The notes below the pieces were generated by a model, which was not told where the DNA came from, did not search any database, and saw only the letters and a program-made list of their open reading frames with translations. Position numbers and translations under genes: made by a program. Shown one piece after another: positions 19,784-30,444 of a stretch of DNA of 64,000 bases; within the stretch, counting starts at the first letter, position 1, and each line of letters begins with the position of its first letter. The stretch is from positions 1,618,523-1,682,522 of the forward strand of contig BCIX01000005.1 in the NCBI GenBank assembly GCA_001600095.1, read 5' to 3'. Origin of the DNA: Bullera alba. Lineage: Eukaryota; Basidiomycota; Tremellomycetes; Tremellales; Bulleraceae.

Positions 19784-21751
19784 CTACGGAAGTATCTTGC
19801 TATTCTCGGGATGTCCCTCTGGCAACCTGTAAATCTCCAGCTTCACGGGTATATCTCCACTGTACCCCACATCCCCTTGAGCCTCCTCCAACTTTCGAGT
19901 CACCTTGCCGACCATCTTTGCAATCCACTTGTCACTGATGACCCCATCCACCACCGTCTTCTTGACGCTATCTTTCATGCTCTTGCTAAGCGCATGTCCA
20001 AATTCCTTGATACCCGAGAGCTTTTCCTCCATTGCCCCGGGCTCCTTTTCCAGCTCGACAACCTTGGTCGCTTTGACGAGCGCGGCGATAAAGTTGAGCA
20101 GGTCCTGAGAGAAGCAGGCTGGGAGTTGGACGTGGGCGCTGATCCGAACGTTGGCCTCGTCTGCATCGGCTTGGTCCAGTTTGTGCTCGGCTTCAAGCTC
20201 CTTGGGCTTGCCGTCGGCGTCTTCGATTTCCGATTCGAGTTTCTTCTTATCAGAGGCCGTTGGCTTGGGTGGGAGGAGGTGCTCGTGGTGAGGTAAGAGG
20301 AAGGAAGGTATGGTAAAGGAGGCGTCGGCTCCGCCTAGCCGGACAATCTTCTCGAGAACCGGAGTGTCCGACTTGATAGCGCGGAAGGCCAAGACGTCGC
20401 CAAAGGTGAGCGCGGCGAGGATATCAAACGAGGTGTTGAATGGAACTGATGCGATGCCCTCGATATCGGCGAGCTCGACGACAAAGTTTGCGTCGACGAT
20501 CCATGACAGTATCCGTTTCTCCAACTTTCTCAGCTCCTTGTTCTCCTTGGCGTAATCCTTGAACAGTTTGGTGGACAAAAGGTAGGATAGCCACTCGCCC
20601 GAGCCGCCTGCGGTGATACTGCTAATGGTGACTGGGTGAAAGTAGCTGATTGGGTTGAGTAGTAGACGAAGAAGCATCGGCATGCGATGCATCAATTCTC
20701 GGCGCTTCGGTGGTGATAGTGTTTTGAGCGTGGTGACCTTGATCGACCGTTTTGGCGGGTGAGGGACAGAGGGATGTTCCTGCATCTTTGAGCAAATCGC
20801 CGCTCTGGTCACGACGTCGCTCTCGTCCATACGGTTCTTCTCCAACTCTGCGCGACATTGCTGAATGGTATTGGTGTCTTTGATCCATCGGATCATCTCC
20901 TCGTATCGCTCGGTAGCATCCTTGTCCTCTGGCGAAACAGTCTTGATCGACTTTACGCTCTCCTTCGGCCCAGAGTCTAGCATCTCCGTCCCCAATGTCA
21001 TCTTGCTCTTCATCTTGATCATTCGAGGTCGTGATCTATCCCCCTTTTGGGTGGCGGCGAGTAGCAAAGGTGTTGATTCAACCATGAGCGCATCTCCATC
21101 CTCGTCCTTTTCGGCAACGTCCAAATCTCCGAATGTCATCGCGCTGTGTCCGCCCTTGATATTCGCAAAGCAATCGCTAATCTCGATCCGTCTAAACAGG
21201 GCGATAGTGACGGTCTCGGTGGAAATGGCGAGTTCCATATCATCGGTGAGCTTGATGCCGACTTCGATGCCGTGAGCGACGACGGTGAGGCTCGACAGCG
21301 AAATGGTCAAGCCTCGTATGACCATAAGACCATCGACGTCTACGTCAATCTCGAGCGCTGGAATGTCGAAAAGGGCGATAGTGTCGTGGACAAAGTGCAG
21401 CTCGAGTATGATTTTGCGCAAAGAGCGTCGAGCGATCCTGGCGACGCGGTCAAATTGGAAGAGACAGACGAACAGGATGGCGGGGTAGACGAGTGACGTG
21501 AAGACACCGTATAGTAGCCAGGAGGTGGCAGAGATGGCATATGCCAGGTTGAGTGTCGAAAGTACTGTCCACAAAGGTATGATGGCGAGGATGCGATGGC
21601 CCTGGGCTGCACCCATCAGGATACACAGACTGAGAATCGGTGTTCCAGAGATCAACCATCGGACCGGCCATTCCCACGTTGCGACCAGAGCCGCGACGAC
21701 GGCAGCAAAGAGAAAGGGGGTGCCGATGGATATCGGGGGACGCTGAGCCAT
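19784..21751 (-). CDS. Conserved fungal membrane-anchored protein of unknown function
   Basis: Intronless, 655 residues, ATG 21751. The first 110 residues hold four hydrophobic segments (FLFAAVVAALVATW, LISGTPILSLCILMG, ILAIIPLWTVLSTL, VYPAILFVCLFQF). A strand-rich region follows (ALEIDVDVDGLMVIRGLTIS, GIEVGIKLTDDMELAISTET), then a charged middle (about 220-320). A second conserved block runs from PPKRSIKVTTLKTLSPPKRR through ITAGGSGEWLSYLL to FNTSFDILAALTFGDVLAFR. The C-terminal part is Lys/Glu-rich and contains KKTVVDGVISDKWIAKMVGK. I recognise this as a widespread fungal hypothetical-protein type, but know no function. The alternating amphipathic strands behind membrane helices loosely recall bridge-like lipid-transfer proteins; that is speculation. 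Function not assigned. Confidence 0.75.
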   Translation of the reverse strand: MAQRPPISIGTPFLFAAVVAALVATWEWPVRWLISGTPILSLCILMGAAQGHRILAIIPLWTVLSTLNLAYAISATSWLLYGVFTSLVYPAILFVCLFQFDRVARIARRSLRKIILELHFVHDTIALFDIPALEIDVDVDGLMVIRGLTISLSSLTVVAHGIEVGIKLTDDMELAISTETVTIALFRRIEISDCFANIKGGHSAMTFGDLDVAEKDEDGDALMVESTPLLLAATQKGDRSRPRMIKMKSKMTLGTEMLDSGPKESVKSIKTVSPEDKDATERYEEMIRWIKDTNTIQQCRAELEKNRMDESDVVTRAAICSKMQEHPSVPHPPKRSIKVTTLKTLSPPKRRELMHRMPMLLRLLLNPISYFHPVTISSITAGGSGEWLSYLLSTKLFKDYAKENKELRKLEKRILSWIVDANFVVELADIEGIASVPFNTSFDILAALTFGDVLAFRAIKSDTPVLEKIVRLGGADASFTIPSFLLPHHEHLLPPKPTASDKKKLESEIEDADGKPKELEAEHKLDQADADEANVRISAHVQLPACFSQDLLNFIAALVKATKVVELEKEPGAMEEKLSGIKEFGHALSKSMKDSVKKTVVDGVISDKWIAKMVGKVTRKLEEAQGDVGYSGDIPVKLEIYRLPEGHPENSKILP

Positions 21752-22167
21752 GGCGATACTGTGTGATGTTCAGTTGTGAAAGACATGTTACGGTCAACTT
21801 TTAGAGGATGCTACAGGATGCTGCACCCAGCTCGAGCTGAAATGACGTACCAGATGATGTGGGATGTCAGCCGGGTGACGGGATCAAATTTTCAGTGTGG
21901 ACTGGGGGACATCGATCTCATCGCGTCCTTCTCCATCTCGTTCGCGCTCCAGCAGTGCTGTACTCAGTCAAGAAGGGAGGCAAGATGCGACTGTTACTGG
22001 GACCCATACATACCCACCCGAAGGCCTCCTCGACACAAACACCAAAATGAAGAACGGTTCCTGATCTTAATGGTGAGAGTGATCGACATTACAAAAGCAG
22101 ATCGGGCATTTGTACCTGATTAGATTTTCGCTGGAATCAATTAGACTTTCTGCTTGGCATTATGTAA

Positions 22168-22175
22168 TTACGTCA
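22168..22175 (+). promoter_or_regulatory. bZIP/CRE-like site TTACGTCA
   Basis: TTACGTCA 160 bp upstream of the amino acid permease ATG. This is a high-affinity type site for bZIP factors of the ATF/CREB and Gcn4-like classes; control by amino acid starvation is an inference. Confidence 0.4.
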
Positions 22176-22184
22176 CGCCCAGGG

Positions 22185-22198
22185 CTAACCGCGGTTAG
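22185..22198. promoter_or_regulatory. Perfect 14-bp palindrome CTAACCGCGGTTAG
   Basis: A perfect 14-bp palindrome centred on CCGCGG, 137 bp upstream of the permease ATG and 10 bp after the bZIP-like site. Abutting CCG/CGG half-sites fit a Zn2Cys6 dimer. Confidence 0.45.
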
Positions 22199-22257
22199 TA
22201 ACTGAAAAGACGCAATCGCACCTAATCACGCTACAGGCAATTTTCGCACGGCCTTAC

Positions 22258-22263
22258 TATAAA
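22258..22263 (+). promoter_or_regulatory. TATA box of the amino acid permease
   Basis: TATAAA 72-77 bp upstream of the ATG at 22335, in a normal position for a fungal TATA promoter. Confidence 0.5.
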
Positions 22264-22334
22264 CCTGCTACTGTTTGGATCGGCTGCAGAATGGAGTCTT
22301 GACATCTAACAACAACTCGCTACCATCCGGCACC

Positions 22335-23936
22335 ATGGACGACGACAAGAGGGCGGACGAGCCAGGTCGACAGGACCACACTATCTTTGCTGGAGATGAC
22401 GAGCGGATCGACCCACATTCGGGGGTGAAAAGAGGGCTCAAGACGAGGCACTTGTCCATGCTCGCCCTGGCAGGTATCATCGGACCGGGATTGTTGGTCG
22501 GAGCAGGAGGAGCCTTGTCAAGCGGTGGACCCGCATCCCTCATCATCGGCTTTGGAGTCATTGGAATCATCGCCTTCAGCATCATGCAGTCACTCGGCGA
22601 AATGACTACAATCTATCCCTCTGGCGGCGCTTTCACCGGTTTGGCAGATCGGTTCGTCGACAAGGCCTTTGGAGTGGCAGTCGGCTGGAACTACTTTATT
22701 ATCTGGGCGGCAGTGCTGGCCAACGAGTACAATGTCATCACCTCCGTTCTCACGTATTGGTCGACAAAGGTCCCCCAATGGGGATACTTCCTACTGCTAT
22801 GGTTCGCCTTCCTTGCCTTTCAAATGCTCGGCGTCGAGTCTTTCGGAGAAGCCGAGTTCTGGCTAGGACTGTTCAAGATCGTTGGTCTTCTCGCCTACTT
22901 CATCTTCTCCATCGTCTACGTTTCCGGAGGAGTGAATGGGGATGCCGTCGGATTCCGCTACTGGTCGAATCCAGGAGCGTTCAACGGGAATGGATTTCGA
23001 GGAGTCGCCTCAGTGTTCGTCTTTTGCAGCACATTTTACGCCGGTGTCGAATCGGTCGCAGTGGCAGCTACGGAGACTAGGAATCCACGACGAGCCGTGC
23101 CTCTCGCCATCCGACAAGTCTTCTGGCGAATCATCTTCGTCTACATGGGTTCCGCCTTCTTCTTCGGCTTGACATGCCCTGCCGACAGCCCAGACCTCAT
23201 TAACGGCGGATCTCGAGCTCTCAAGTCGCCCATGACCATCGCTATTCAGCAGGCCGGGTGGCAGGGTGGTGTTCACTTGATCAACACCTTCATCCTCGTC
23301 ACCTGTCTATCCGCGATCAATAGTTCAATTTTCATCGGCAGTCGAACCCTCCTCTTCATGGCCCAAGATCGCAAAGCTCCCAAATTCCTTGGCTACACCA
23401 ACAAGCGCGGAGTACCGGTATTCGCCATCATTGCGACCAACCTGCTCGGCGCTTTGAGCATGATGAACCTCTCCACCGGCGCTGGCAAGGCCTACACGTA
23501 CATTGTCAATCTTTCCGGAGTCAGCACATTCCTCGTCTGGGGCGCTATCAGCTTCACTCACATCCGCTTCCGACGTGCATGGTCACAACAGGGACGACAC
23601 TCGTCCGACCTGCCCTTCAAGTCGCTTTGGTACCCCTGGAACGCGTACTTTGGACTGGCCGCCAACGTTTTCTTGGCCTTTGTACAGGGATGGGCTACAT
23701 TATCGCCTTTCGTCGCCGGTGACTTTGTCGACGCCTATATTCTGCTCCCACTGTTCCCAATCATTTTCATCATCTACAAACTCATCTTCAAGACACAGCT
23801 GCGACGATCGCTTCAGGTTGATCTGGACGAAGGACGGAGAAGGGATTTGGATGCGATAGACGAGGAAGACTCGCTTGCGGATAGCACAGGCAGGGCAAAG
23901 TTGCCGTTCTGGAAGAGGCTTTGGGCGAGCTTTTAG
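22335..23936 (+). CDS. Amino acid permease, AAT/YAT family (APC superfamily)
   Basis: Plasma-membrane proton-coupled importer of amino acids. One uninterrupted exon of 533 codons. The ATG at 22335 is in good context (CACCATGG). Upstream in-frame codons lack an ATG. After a 40-residue cytosolic tail, TM1 begins KTRHLSMLALAGIIGPGLLV, the AAT signature, followed by GGPASLIIGFGVIGIIAFS, LGEMTTIYPSGGAFTGLADR, VGWNYFIIWAAVLANEYNVI, FCSTFYAGVESVAVAATETR, NSSIFIGSRTLLFMAQDRKA and a C-terminal NAYFGLAANVFLAFVQGW. About 12 hydrophobic helices. It is one of only two intronless genes here. Substrate range is not readable. Confidence 0.93.
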   Translation: MDDDKRADEPGRQDHTIFAGDDERIDPHSGVKRGLKTRHLSMLALAGIIGPGLLVGAGGALSSGGPASLIIGFGVIGIIAFSIMQSLGEMTTIYPSGGAFTGLADRFVDKAFGVAVGWNYFIIWAAVLANEYNVITSVLTYWSTKVPQWGYFLLLWFAFLAFQMLGVESFGEAEFWLGLFKIVGLLAYFIFSIVYVSGGVNGDAVGFRYWSNPGAFNGNGFRGVASVFVFCSTFYAGVESVAVAATETRNPRRAVPLAIRQVFWRIIFVYMGSAFFFGLTCPADSPDLINGGSRALKSPMTIAIQQAGWQGGVHLINTFILVTCLSAINSSIFIGSRTLLFMAQDRKAPKFLGYTNKRGVPVFAIIATNLLGALSMMNLSTGAGKAYTYIVNLSGVSTFLVWGAISFTHIRFRRAWSQQGRHSSDLPFKSLWYPWNAYFGLAANVFLAFVQGWATLSPFVAGDFVDAYILLPLFPIIFIIYKLIFKTQLRRSLQVDLDEGRRRDLDAIDEEDSLADSTGRAKLPFWKRLWASF

Positions 23937-24131
23937 TATATCTATAAGGTTGTGAGCTATGGATGAATCAAATCTGTTGGGATCGCTTGTGTTCAGTCTT
24001 CACAGTTTCCGGATCCTCTCGCGCACGAGTACTTGACTTCGCTTAAAGCAATACATCCTCTATGTTCTATGTAACTCTAGATCATCGGCAAAAGGCGAAT
24101 GGCAGGCCCAACGGCCGACTCGGGCGTCCCT

Positions 24132-26076
24132 TTACGAGGCCAGACCCATGAAGAAAAGGGTCCACCCGGTGATGCACATCGCCGCCATAGTGCACATGCT
24201 CATTATCGTCACCCATTTGACAGGACTCCTCCTGGTGATAGGATGGAACTCTTTCTCTTCGGCCGATATCGTCGACTCTATCTTATCTCGCTTGGCTCGT
24301 GTCATTGTGAGTCCGCCTCCGAGATATCGAAGGTCCACCAGGATATAGAGTAGGCCTAGGCAGAAAGCCCAGGATTTTAGGCCGATCTTGAGGAAGAGGA
24401 CATTTGAATACTGCTTGACAGTGTCGCGGAAGGGACTGGCATCGAGCATTCGACCAAAGCTGACCTCCTGCGGGGCAATCATTAGCTCAATCGCGAGATT
24501 GATGGTACGGGTGACTGACCATGATGACGCTGCCAGAGTTGTTGAAAGCACGCCAGACTGAGTCGGATGAGCTCCACACCAATACTCATACGTAATACTC
24601 ACCGCCGAAAGCGGTCCCGATCAGTCGGTGGTCCGCAACAAGTAGATGCATTGCCATCTCTAAGATGAGTCAGCGGTAAATCACTTCTATGACGCCTTGA
24701 CTAACGGAGAGGTGCACCATTGATTGACCCGGCAAGACTGGCAAAGACCAGGGCGACCAACGGGTGAACACTGGAAAAACCCAAGAGACCGGCAGCAGTG
24801 ACCCATAGGATAGGAGCCAGGGCGACATAGTGGAATCGATGGCCCCATCTATCGATCGAGTAGCCTACTATCGGTGAGAGAAGTACCTGCTTTGTATCAG
24901 CTAGGTCCCTAAGGATCGTCTCAGAACTGACCTGAATTACAGTCGCTCCCGACGTAAGAAACCCCGCAGTCGTCTCTTTGTATCCACGTCTGACAAGAAT
25001 CAGTATCGCCCTGTGCCATTGCCTAGACTCACAGACGGATGATATCAGCTCTGGCTACAGAGAAACCGCTAGCAGCACCGGATTGCAGTAGCTGAGTCAT
25101 GGGAAGCATCCAGAAGCACCAAGGGAGAAGCCAGACCGAGGCAAAGGAGATCACCTTGACACTGGCATTGTCGCTTTTGGCCCTATCCCTTCCAGAGCTG
25201 GGTCGGTATTGTGCCGGTATCACCTTCTTCGCGTACCAGATATACACAAAGTTGATGATGACAGACACTGCGCAAAATGCCACTGGGATCCAAAACACCA
25301 CGTCGAGACCATGGGCTTGGTAGATTGGCACGGCAGCGGCCTCCGAGGCCAGACTGATCGCTTCGGCAATGGCGTTCTCCAGACCAAAAGCAAAGGCCAG
25401 ACCTCGCCTGCCGCCAAGAGCGTGAAAGAAGACCTGCTGGCAAGAGTCTAGGAGTGCAGTACCGAAACCTCGGAGGATGAAACCACCGGCGACGACCTGC
25501 CAATTTCGAGAGCGGATACCTCCAGCGGTGATCAAACTGCCGAATAGGATGATCGAGGTGCAGGCGGGCGAGACTGTCTCCACGCCGACCCAGTCGAGCA
25601 CGATCCCGCCAAAGAATGGCCAGATGCTGGTGACGAGGTCAGCTCGTGTCTTGAGACTACTACCCACCAGTTGATGACCGCCTCGGCGGAAGACAGCACG
25701 CCAAATTGCTCATTGTTGATGCCCAACTCGTTACGGAGAGTGTTCCTCAATGGACCCAGACCAGCATCCGCCCAGTTTCGGCCTGAGATCAGCCCGGTTC
25801 TTGAAACGATCCTCACCTAGAGGCAGGGCCATGACAACAGCCAGTCCGATCCATTTGTACTTCCAGGGAATGTCATTTGAGATCTGTCGCCGGTCAGCAC
25901 TACAGAGCAGAGGATACCGTTCCACTCACATCATCTTCCCCCTCGGACGCAGGATTGCGGTAGTCGACGGTGGGTATCGCCTCCTGATCGACAAGCTGCT
26001 TGTCCCCAAGAGGCACCTCATCCGTCTTGTCTAGAGCTGGCCCTTGAATCTTCCCGGTGGTGATTTGCTGGCTCAT
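24132..26076 (-). CDS. MFS transporter, possibly MFSD1-like
   Basis: Membrane carrier with about 12 hydrophobic segments and several short introns. The ATG at 26076 starts a 50-residue acidic tail (MSQQITTGKIQGPALDKTDE), followed by SNDIPWKYKWIGLAVVMALP (TM1). Then comes GPLRNTLRNELGINNEQFGV and WPFFGGIVLDWVGVETVSP, an arrangement I associate with MFSD1-type lysosomal or vacuolar carriers. Later parts include RGFGTALLDSCQQVFFHALG, a central loop rich in Lys/Arg (YAKKVIPAQYRPSSGRDR) and a C-terminal helix VTIMSMCTMAAMCITGWTLF ending at TAA 24134-24132. A GATAAG lies 103 bp upstream of the ATG. MFS membership is solid; the subgroup is a tentative judgement and the substrate is unknown. Confidence 0.7.
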
Positions 26077-27407
26077 GATGCAAGGTTGGGCGTGCGAGGG
26101 TGAGGTTTGCCATCTCCGTCTCGATGTATATGTCCTTGGTGGATTTTCGGTGCTTCACACTTCCTCACTCCGTAATCTGATAAGCAAGCCAGCTAGAGCC
26201 AGCTTTGTAAAAAGCCGCATCGTTGAAGCGTGAAGACTTGGCAACCGGTCAACGTGTCAGATCCTCTAAGATCCTCTCCTCTTTCCCTCTAGCCGGTGGA
26301 CCGTACACTCTGATACTCCCTCGGTGGTAAATTTCCTCTACGAATATGCCTGTAGCTTGAGCTAGCTTGACTTGAGTTCATGTTCGAAGCGATCGGCCGA
26401 CCTTGGGTACGTGTTCTCTTGGGGGTGCCAAGACCGAGCTAGTTTGTCGGTTTCGGGCCAACCTTGAATCGCCAGTCCAAGCCGGCGGTAAGTCCGGAGC
26501 TCTTGTAGGTGTGCGGCTGTGAACGGTGGTAGAAACAGCCATCTCCGTCCCAATAGTCGACCGAACGACGAGCCAAGAGATCTATGACAGGTACGACAGG
26601 TTGAAGGTCGAACGGTGAGGGCTCGCGATGTAGCATCAAGCAGTTAAGCTCCGGTCGTGTCTTCCGAATTCCGACCAATCTGCCCCGACGTGGTGTGCTT
26701 CCCAGACTTGTCCCCAACCCAAATGTGATGAATCAGAGCTTGACTCTTCGGTGCGCTGAACGTACGGCCCGGGGAGGTGAGCGAGAGTATCGAGTACGAT
26801 ATAAGGGGAGAATCTTCCGTCCAGCTAGAAGCTGAAGGTCAATTGATCATGAGGGTAGACTGCGTCGGAAGAGTCGAGATTTCCAATTGGGCAAAAGCTA
26901 TCAACCTCCTGGCAGCTATTGGCCTGCCTCGCCGGATACGATACATCACATGCCAGCTGGGGTCAGAGAGCTGGTCAGACTTCGCCCTGCTTTGGCCAGA
27001 GTCGACCAGCAAGCGAATATATCAACATGCCCACGCCACAAAGCATATTCTGATGAGCGATGCGACCTCGGAGGACATCTGGAGCCAGGTGCTAGAGCGC
27101 ACATCCTGGACGGTATCGTCTATGTACTCGCGAGGGGTTCCGATACTCGAGTACCTCACGGTGACGTATCCGTATCCCAGACTTCCACCATTGGCTTCAA
27201 CTTCGATACATTCTTTCCACTTCAATTTCAAAGGTCTTAACAGCATGTCTAACCGAGTCACTCCGGGGTTCAGCCTCGCCCTACTTCTCCAGTCTTCAGA
27301 TCATTGGTACCTTCGTCCCCCATGATCCACTGCTAGACGTCTTTCCATCCATCGCATTCTCCCCACTCGTCCTGGTCTCCACAACACCTGTCCCTCCTCG
27401 CAGCGCT
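26077..27407. other. 1.3-kb intergenic region
   Basis: Holds the promoter of the MFS gene and the 3' flank of the RTA1-like gene. A plus-strand open frame (about 26849-27325) has no recognisable domain and no clear splice partners, so no gene is called. Confidence 0.4.
26179..26184 (+). promoter_or_regulatory. GATAAG site upstream of the MFS gene
   Basis: Single GATAAG 103-108 bp upstream of the ATG at 26076. A lone site is weak evidence for nitrogen control. Confidence 0.25.
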
Positions 27408-29117
27408 CTACCTCGCCCGGGGAGGGAGTATGAATCCGGGAAAGACAAAGACCCAGATCCAAGCGAATAGCACCTACCGAACAGGTCAGCTCCATCGACA
27501 ATGCATCCGTGTTGTACGCGTACTCACCATGAGCAACGCATCGAGGACGAGGAACAGTGGCTCATCTTCAGCAATCCTGCCCGCCCAACCGCCCAACAGC
27601 TCGATCGATCGGAAAATCGACCTAAACCCCGGTCAGCTTCACACCAGGTCGAAAGCTCGAAAGCACTCACCTTCCAATGATAAGCCCCGTACCGACGATC
27701 AACAGTCCAATCAAGATCCAAACCCCTCTCGAGCCCAGCGAATGCTCTACCCTGCCACCAATAGCCGGATTCGCCTCCCGCTTGCCCCTCCCCCTCATCT
27801 CGATATCGCTGCGGTGGTGTACCGGCGTAGGGCTGTTGAGCTCGTTGTATGCCAATTGGGATCCCGGGTCTTGGGGTCGAGCGAGGAAACGCCAATTGGG
27901 CAAGGGGTGGAATTGGCGTTTGACAGGTCTGTCCTTGCTATACCTCCAGGTATACTCGGCGAGGAGCAGGACAAACGCCAAAGTGACGACGACTAACCGC
28001 GATTCAGCATTCGACTTCACGTACGCCACATGTTCTGGGAAACACAGCCAATGAGCTCACGCTGTATGATCACTCCCGCCGACATAACGTATGCCCCCTG
28101 GTTCGCTCCAGCCGTGGTGTCTGCGATCCCGGCCATAGCCCCGCCGGCAGCCTGGACTACGAGGCAGATGAAGTCGTAGGTGCAAAATAGGATGGAAAAG
28201 GATTTAGGCGTGAGGGAGCAGTATCGAGCCCTACGGCTTCGTCAGTCGATCCCCTCGAGGGTCAAGAATTGAAGTTTCCACCCTGTGAGTTGAACCAATC
28301 TAGGCAAGTCAGCTCGAGCCCAACCTCCCAAACGCAACACTCACTTTCCGAGCAGGATGTAATTTGCGGCAGAATAGAACACTGGCCCAATGACCAGACA
28401 GATGATTCTATACCGGGATCAGCACCAGTACCTCGCAGTGCAATCGATGGCGATGTACTCACTGCATCAGGAATGAGCTGAAATCGTACTGATAACTTCC
28501 ACCTTCATTCTGATCCCAAAATACCCCGGATCGAGCCCATACTCTGCCACCCCACTGTCATAGTGTCAGTAATCGGCCCTCCACCTTGATCCCCTTCACT
28601 CACCCCTATGGCGTCGACTGAGATGTCGTATCAACGCAACGATCTCCCTAGAGCCGACCCCGCATCGTGCCATGACTCACTAGCCGCGCCGAGGAAGACC
28701 GTAGCCAGGGTCCATGGCTGTCGGCGCCAGATCCCCAAAGCGAGGAGGATCACTGGGGTGTATCAGCGCTAGTCATAAAGGCGATCGAGGAGGATGATCG
28801 ATCGAGAAATGGCTCCAGCTAGACCGGACTCAGACTCACCCGCAGCAGCAGCGTACGTCGCCAGGAATCTGATCAGGATAGAGGGTCAGAACCGACCTTT
28901 CAGTGATATACTGTTATTCGCACTCACAAATACCCCGCCCAAGCGGTCAACAGGTATCCATAGGTCGAATAGAGCACGTCCCCCGAGACGAGGTTGTTGC
29001 TCCCAGTGATAGTGTTACAAAGTCCCTGTGTCCGATTTCCAGAGTTGCCTAGGGTTGATCAGTATCCACCGTCGATACCTTCTTTCGATGCGACTCACAG
29101 AGGATCTGGTCAATCAT
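27408..29117 (-). CDS. RTA1-like multi-pass membrane protein
   Basis: Member of the fungal lipid-translocating exporter family (RTA1/RTM1/RSB1; seven helices), linked in yeasts to sterol-drug, toxic-compound and long-chain-base tolerance. ATG 29117 gives MIDQILCNSGNRTQGLCNTI, an N-terminal outer loop, then a first helix with YGYLLTAWAGY. Family landmarks: FSILFCTYDFICLVVQAAGG followed by AMAGIADTTAGANQGAYVMS (the D-x-x-x-L-x-x-Q-x-x-GG block), a later RSIFRSIELLGGWAG with EDEPLFLVLDALLM, and a final exon VLFAWIWVFVFPGFILPPRA ending at TAG 27410-27408. About nine small introns. The cytosolic loop between helices 5 and 6 is longer than usual, with a basic segment (EMRGRGKREANP). Substrate unknown. 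Confidence 0.85.
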
Positions 29118-30444
29118 GGCGTCTGGTGATGTCGATTTGTCTGTCTTGTCTTGGTCGATTGAGTTGTCGAATGCGAGAATGAGTCGTTTGTCTTGCCCTT
29201 GCCTTGATTGTATCAGAAGGTGAGCGTCGAGTGATTGATCAGTGTTTCTTCAGCTCTTATACACCTCAACGCAGAGATAAAATCCCTCATCGAGACACCA
29301 CTACCACCTCCGCTCAAGCCATCACTCCACCTCGATAGTCAGATTAGCATAGCCTCATCCGTTCAGGGGTCCGATATCCACAACCTCGACAGGTCGATAT
29401 GCTTAGATTAGATATATCCCGCACTCCACCTCGACATGCCCCGCTTCGTAGCCAACTCCACCTCCCCATTCTGCCGAGGTCCGAGGTCCTTTGTCCGACT
29501 CGTGGTCAGTCTTGAGGAGTCGTGAGGCCTGAGTCCCTGAGGTATAACTCACAGCACAGCATCTCCTTGACAACGCCCATCCCATATCGGTAATGACCAA
29601 TGATCCCGTGATCCCGTGACAGCGTGATCCGGTCGAGAATCCATGGCACAGCATCGCCTCGACGACCACTGCATAGCTTTACATCTGCAGGAGACTTGAA
29701 TGGTCAGAACAGGCCGATGTGGGTATTCTCGAACGCATGTGGGTTGATAGTGTGCCTAGTGAGTGGGTACCTCCCGCCGTGATCTCCGGCCTACACATCA
29801 GGCCTCACCGGTCACCAGCGCCAAGGTGATCGTCTCAGCCTGTGCCTAGGTGGTTGAGAAGAGTAGATCGATCATGTTGACACTCCTCCGATCCGCCGAA
29901 GATCGACGTTCGTGCTCGAACCCACATGGGCTCCAGCTGTACACCGCTTTTCTCTGATCCTTTGGTGAAGGCAGCTTGTGGGCCTGGAACTTGCTCGATG
30001 TGAGTCGGCTCGATGGCGTGTATGTATGGGGAGGGTGTGCTGAGGTGTTGTGCAGGGGATGTATGGATGACATCAAGGGACATGAGAGCGATGCAGAGTG
30101 TCGAGTGAGGTCGAGTGACAATAATGCGACTTTGCGAGCTAGCTAATTTGCGAGTTCGAGACTCGGTCAGAGTCGTCGAATAAAGTTGGCACTATACGCC
30201 ACCAGCCACAGGGGTGAGTTGCGGTGCAGACTGCACCGCCGTAGTGTACAACGGTGTGAATCATGAGTGCTCATGAGTGAGCACGTATGTAGAGAAGAGC
30301 ACGAGTAGGATACCGTACTGAAAGGTGATGCATGATTAGTTTTGGATTGGTGATTGGTGCTGTGAATTGGTGATGACAACAAATGATTTCTCCTCGCTTC
30401 TCCCTCCGGCTCGAGTCCCATGGACATCATGTACACTCCCCGCT
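29118..30444. other. 1.3-kb intergenic region
   Basis: Between the RTA1-like start and the stop of the fusion gene. Short pyrimidine-rich and TG-rich stretches only; no ORF with domain or splice support. Confidence 0.45.

Larger units (their letters stand above)
21752..22334. other. Divergent promoter of the unknown membrane protein and the amino acid permease
   Basis: 583 bp without a gene. Three regulatory-looking elements toward the permease side are listed separately. Confidence 0.5.

Noticed and set aside
22275..22334. Longer start for the amino acid permease
   Set aside because: The 20 extra codons begin with TTG; ATG 22335 is the first ATG in that frame and has a good context and TATA spacing.
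26777..27325. 182-codon plus-strand open frame between two genes
   Set aside because: It opens at GTG, not ATG (first ATG near 26849), shows no family motif, and a second overlapping frame is equally long. Probably chance.
30121..30180. tRNA-like T-arm (GAGTTCGAGACTC)
   Set aside because: No matching acceptor stem, D-arm or anticodon arm could be drawn around it.
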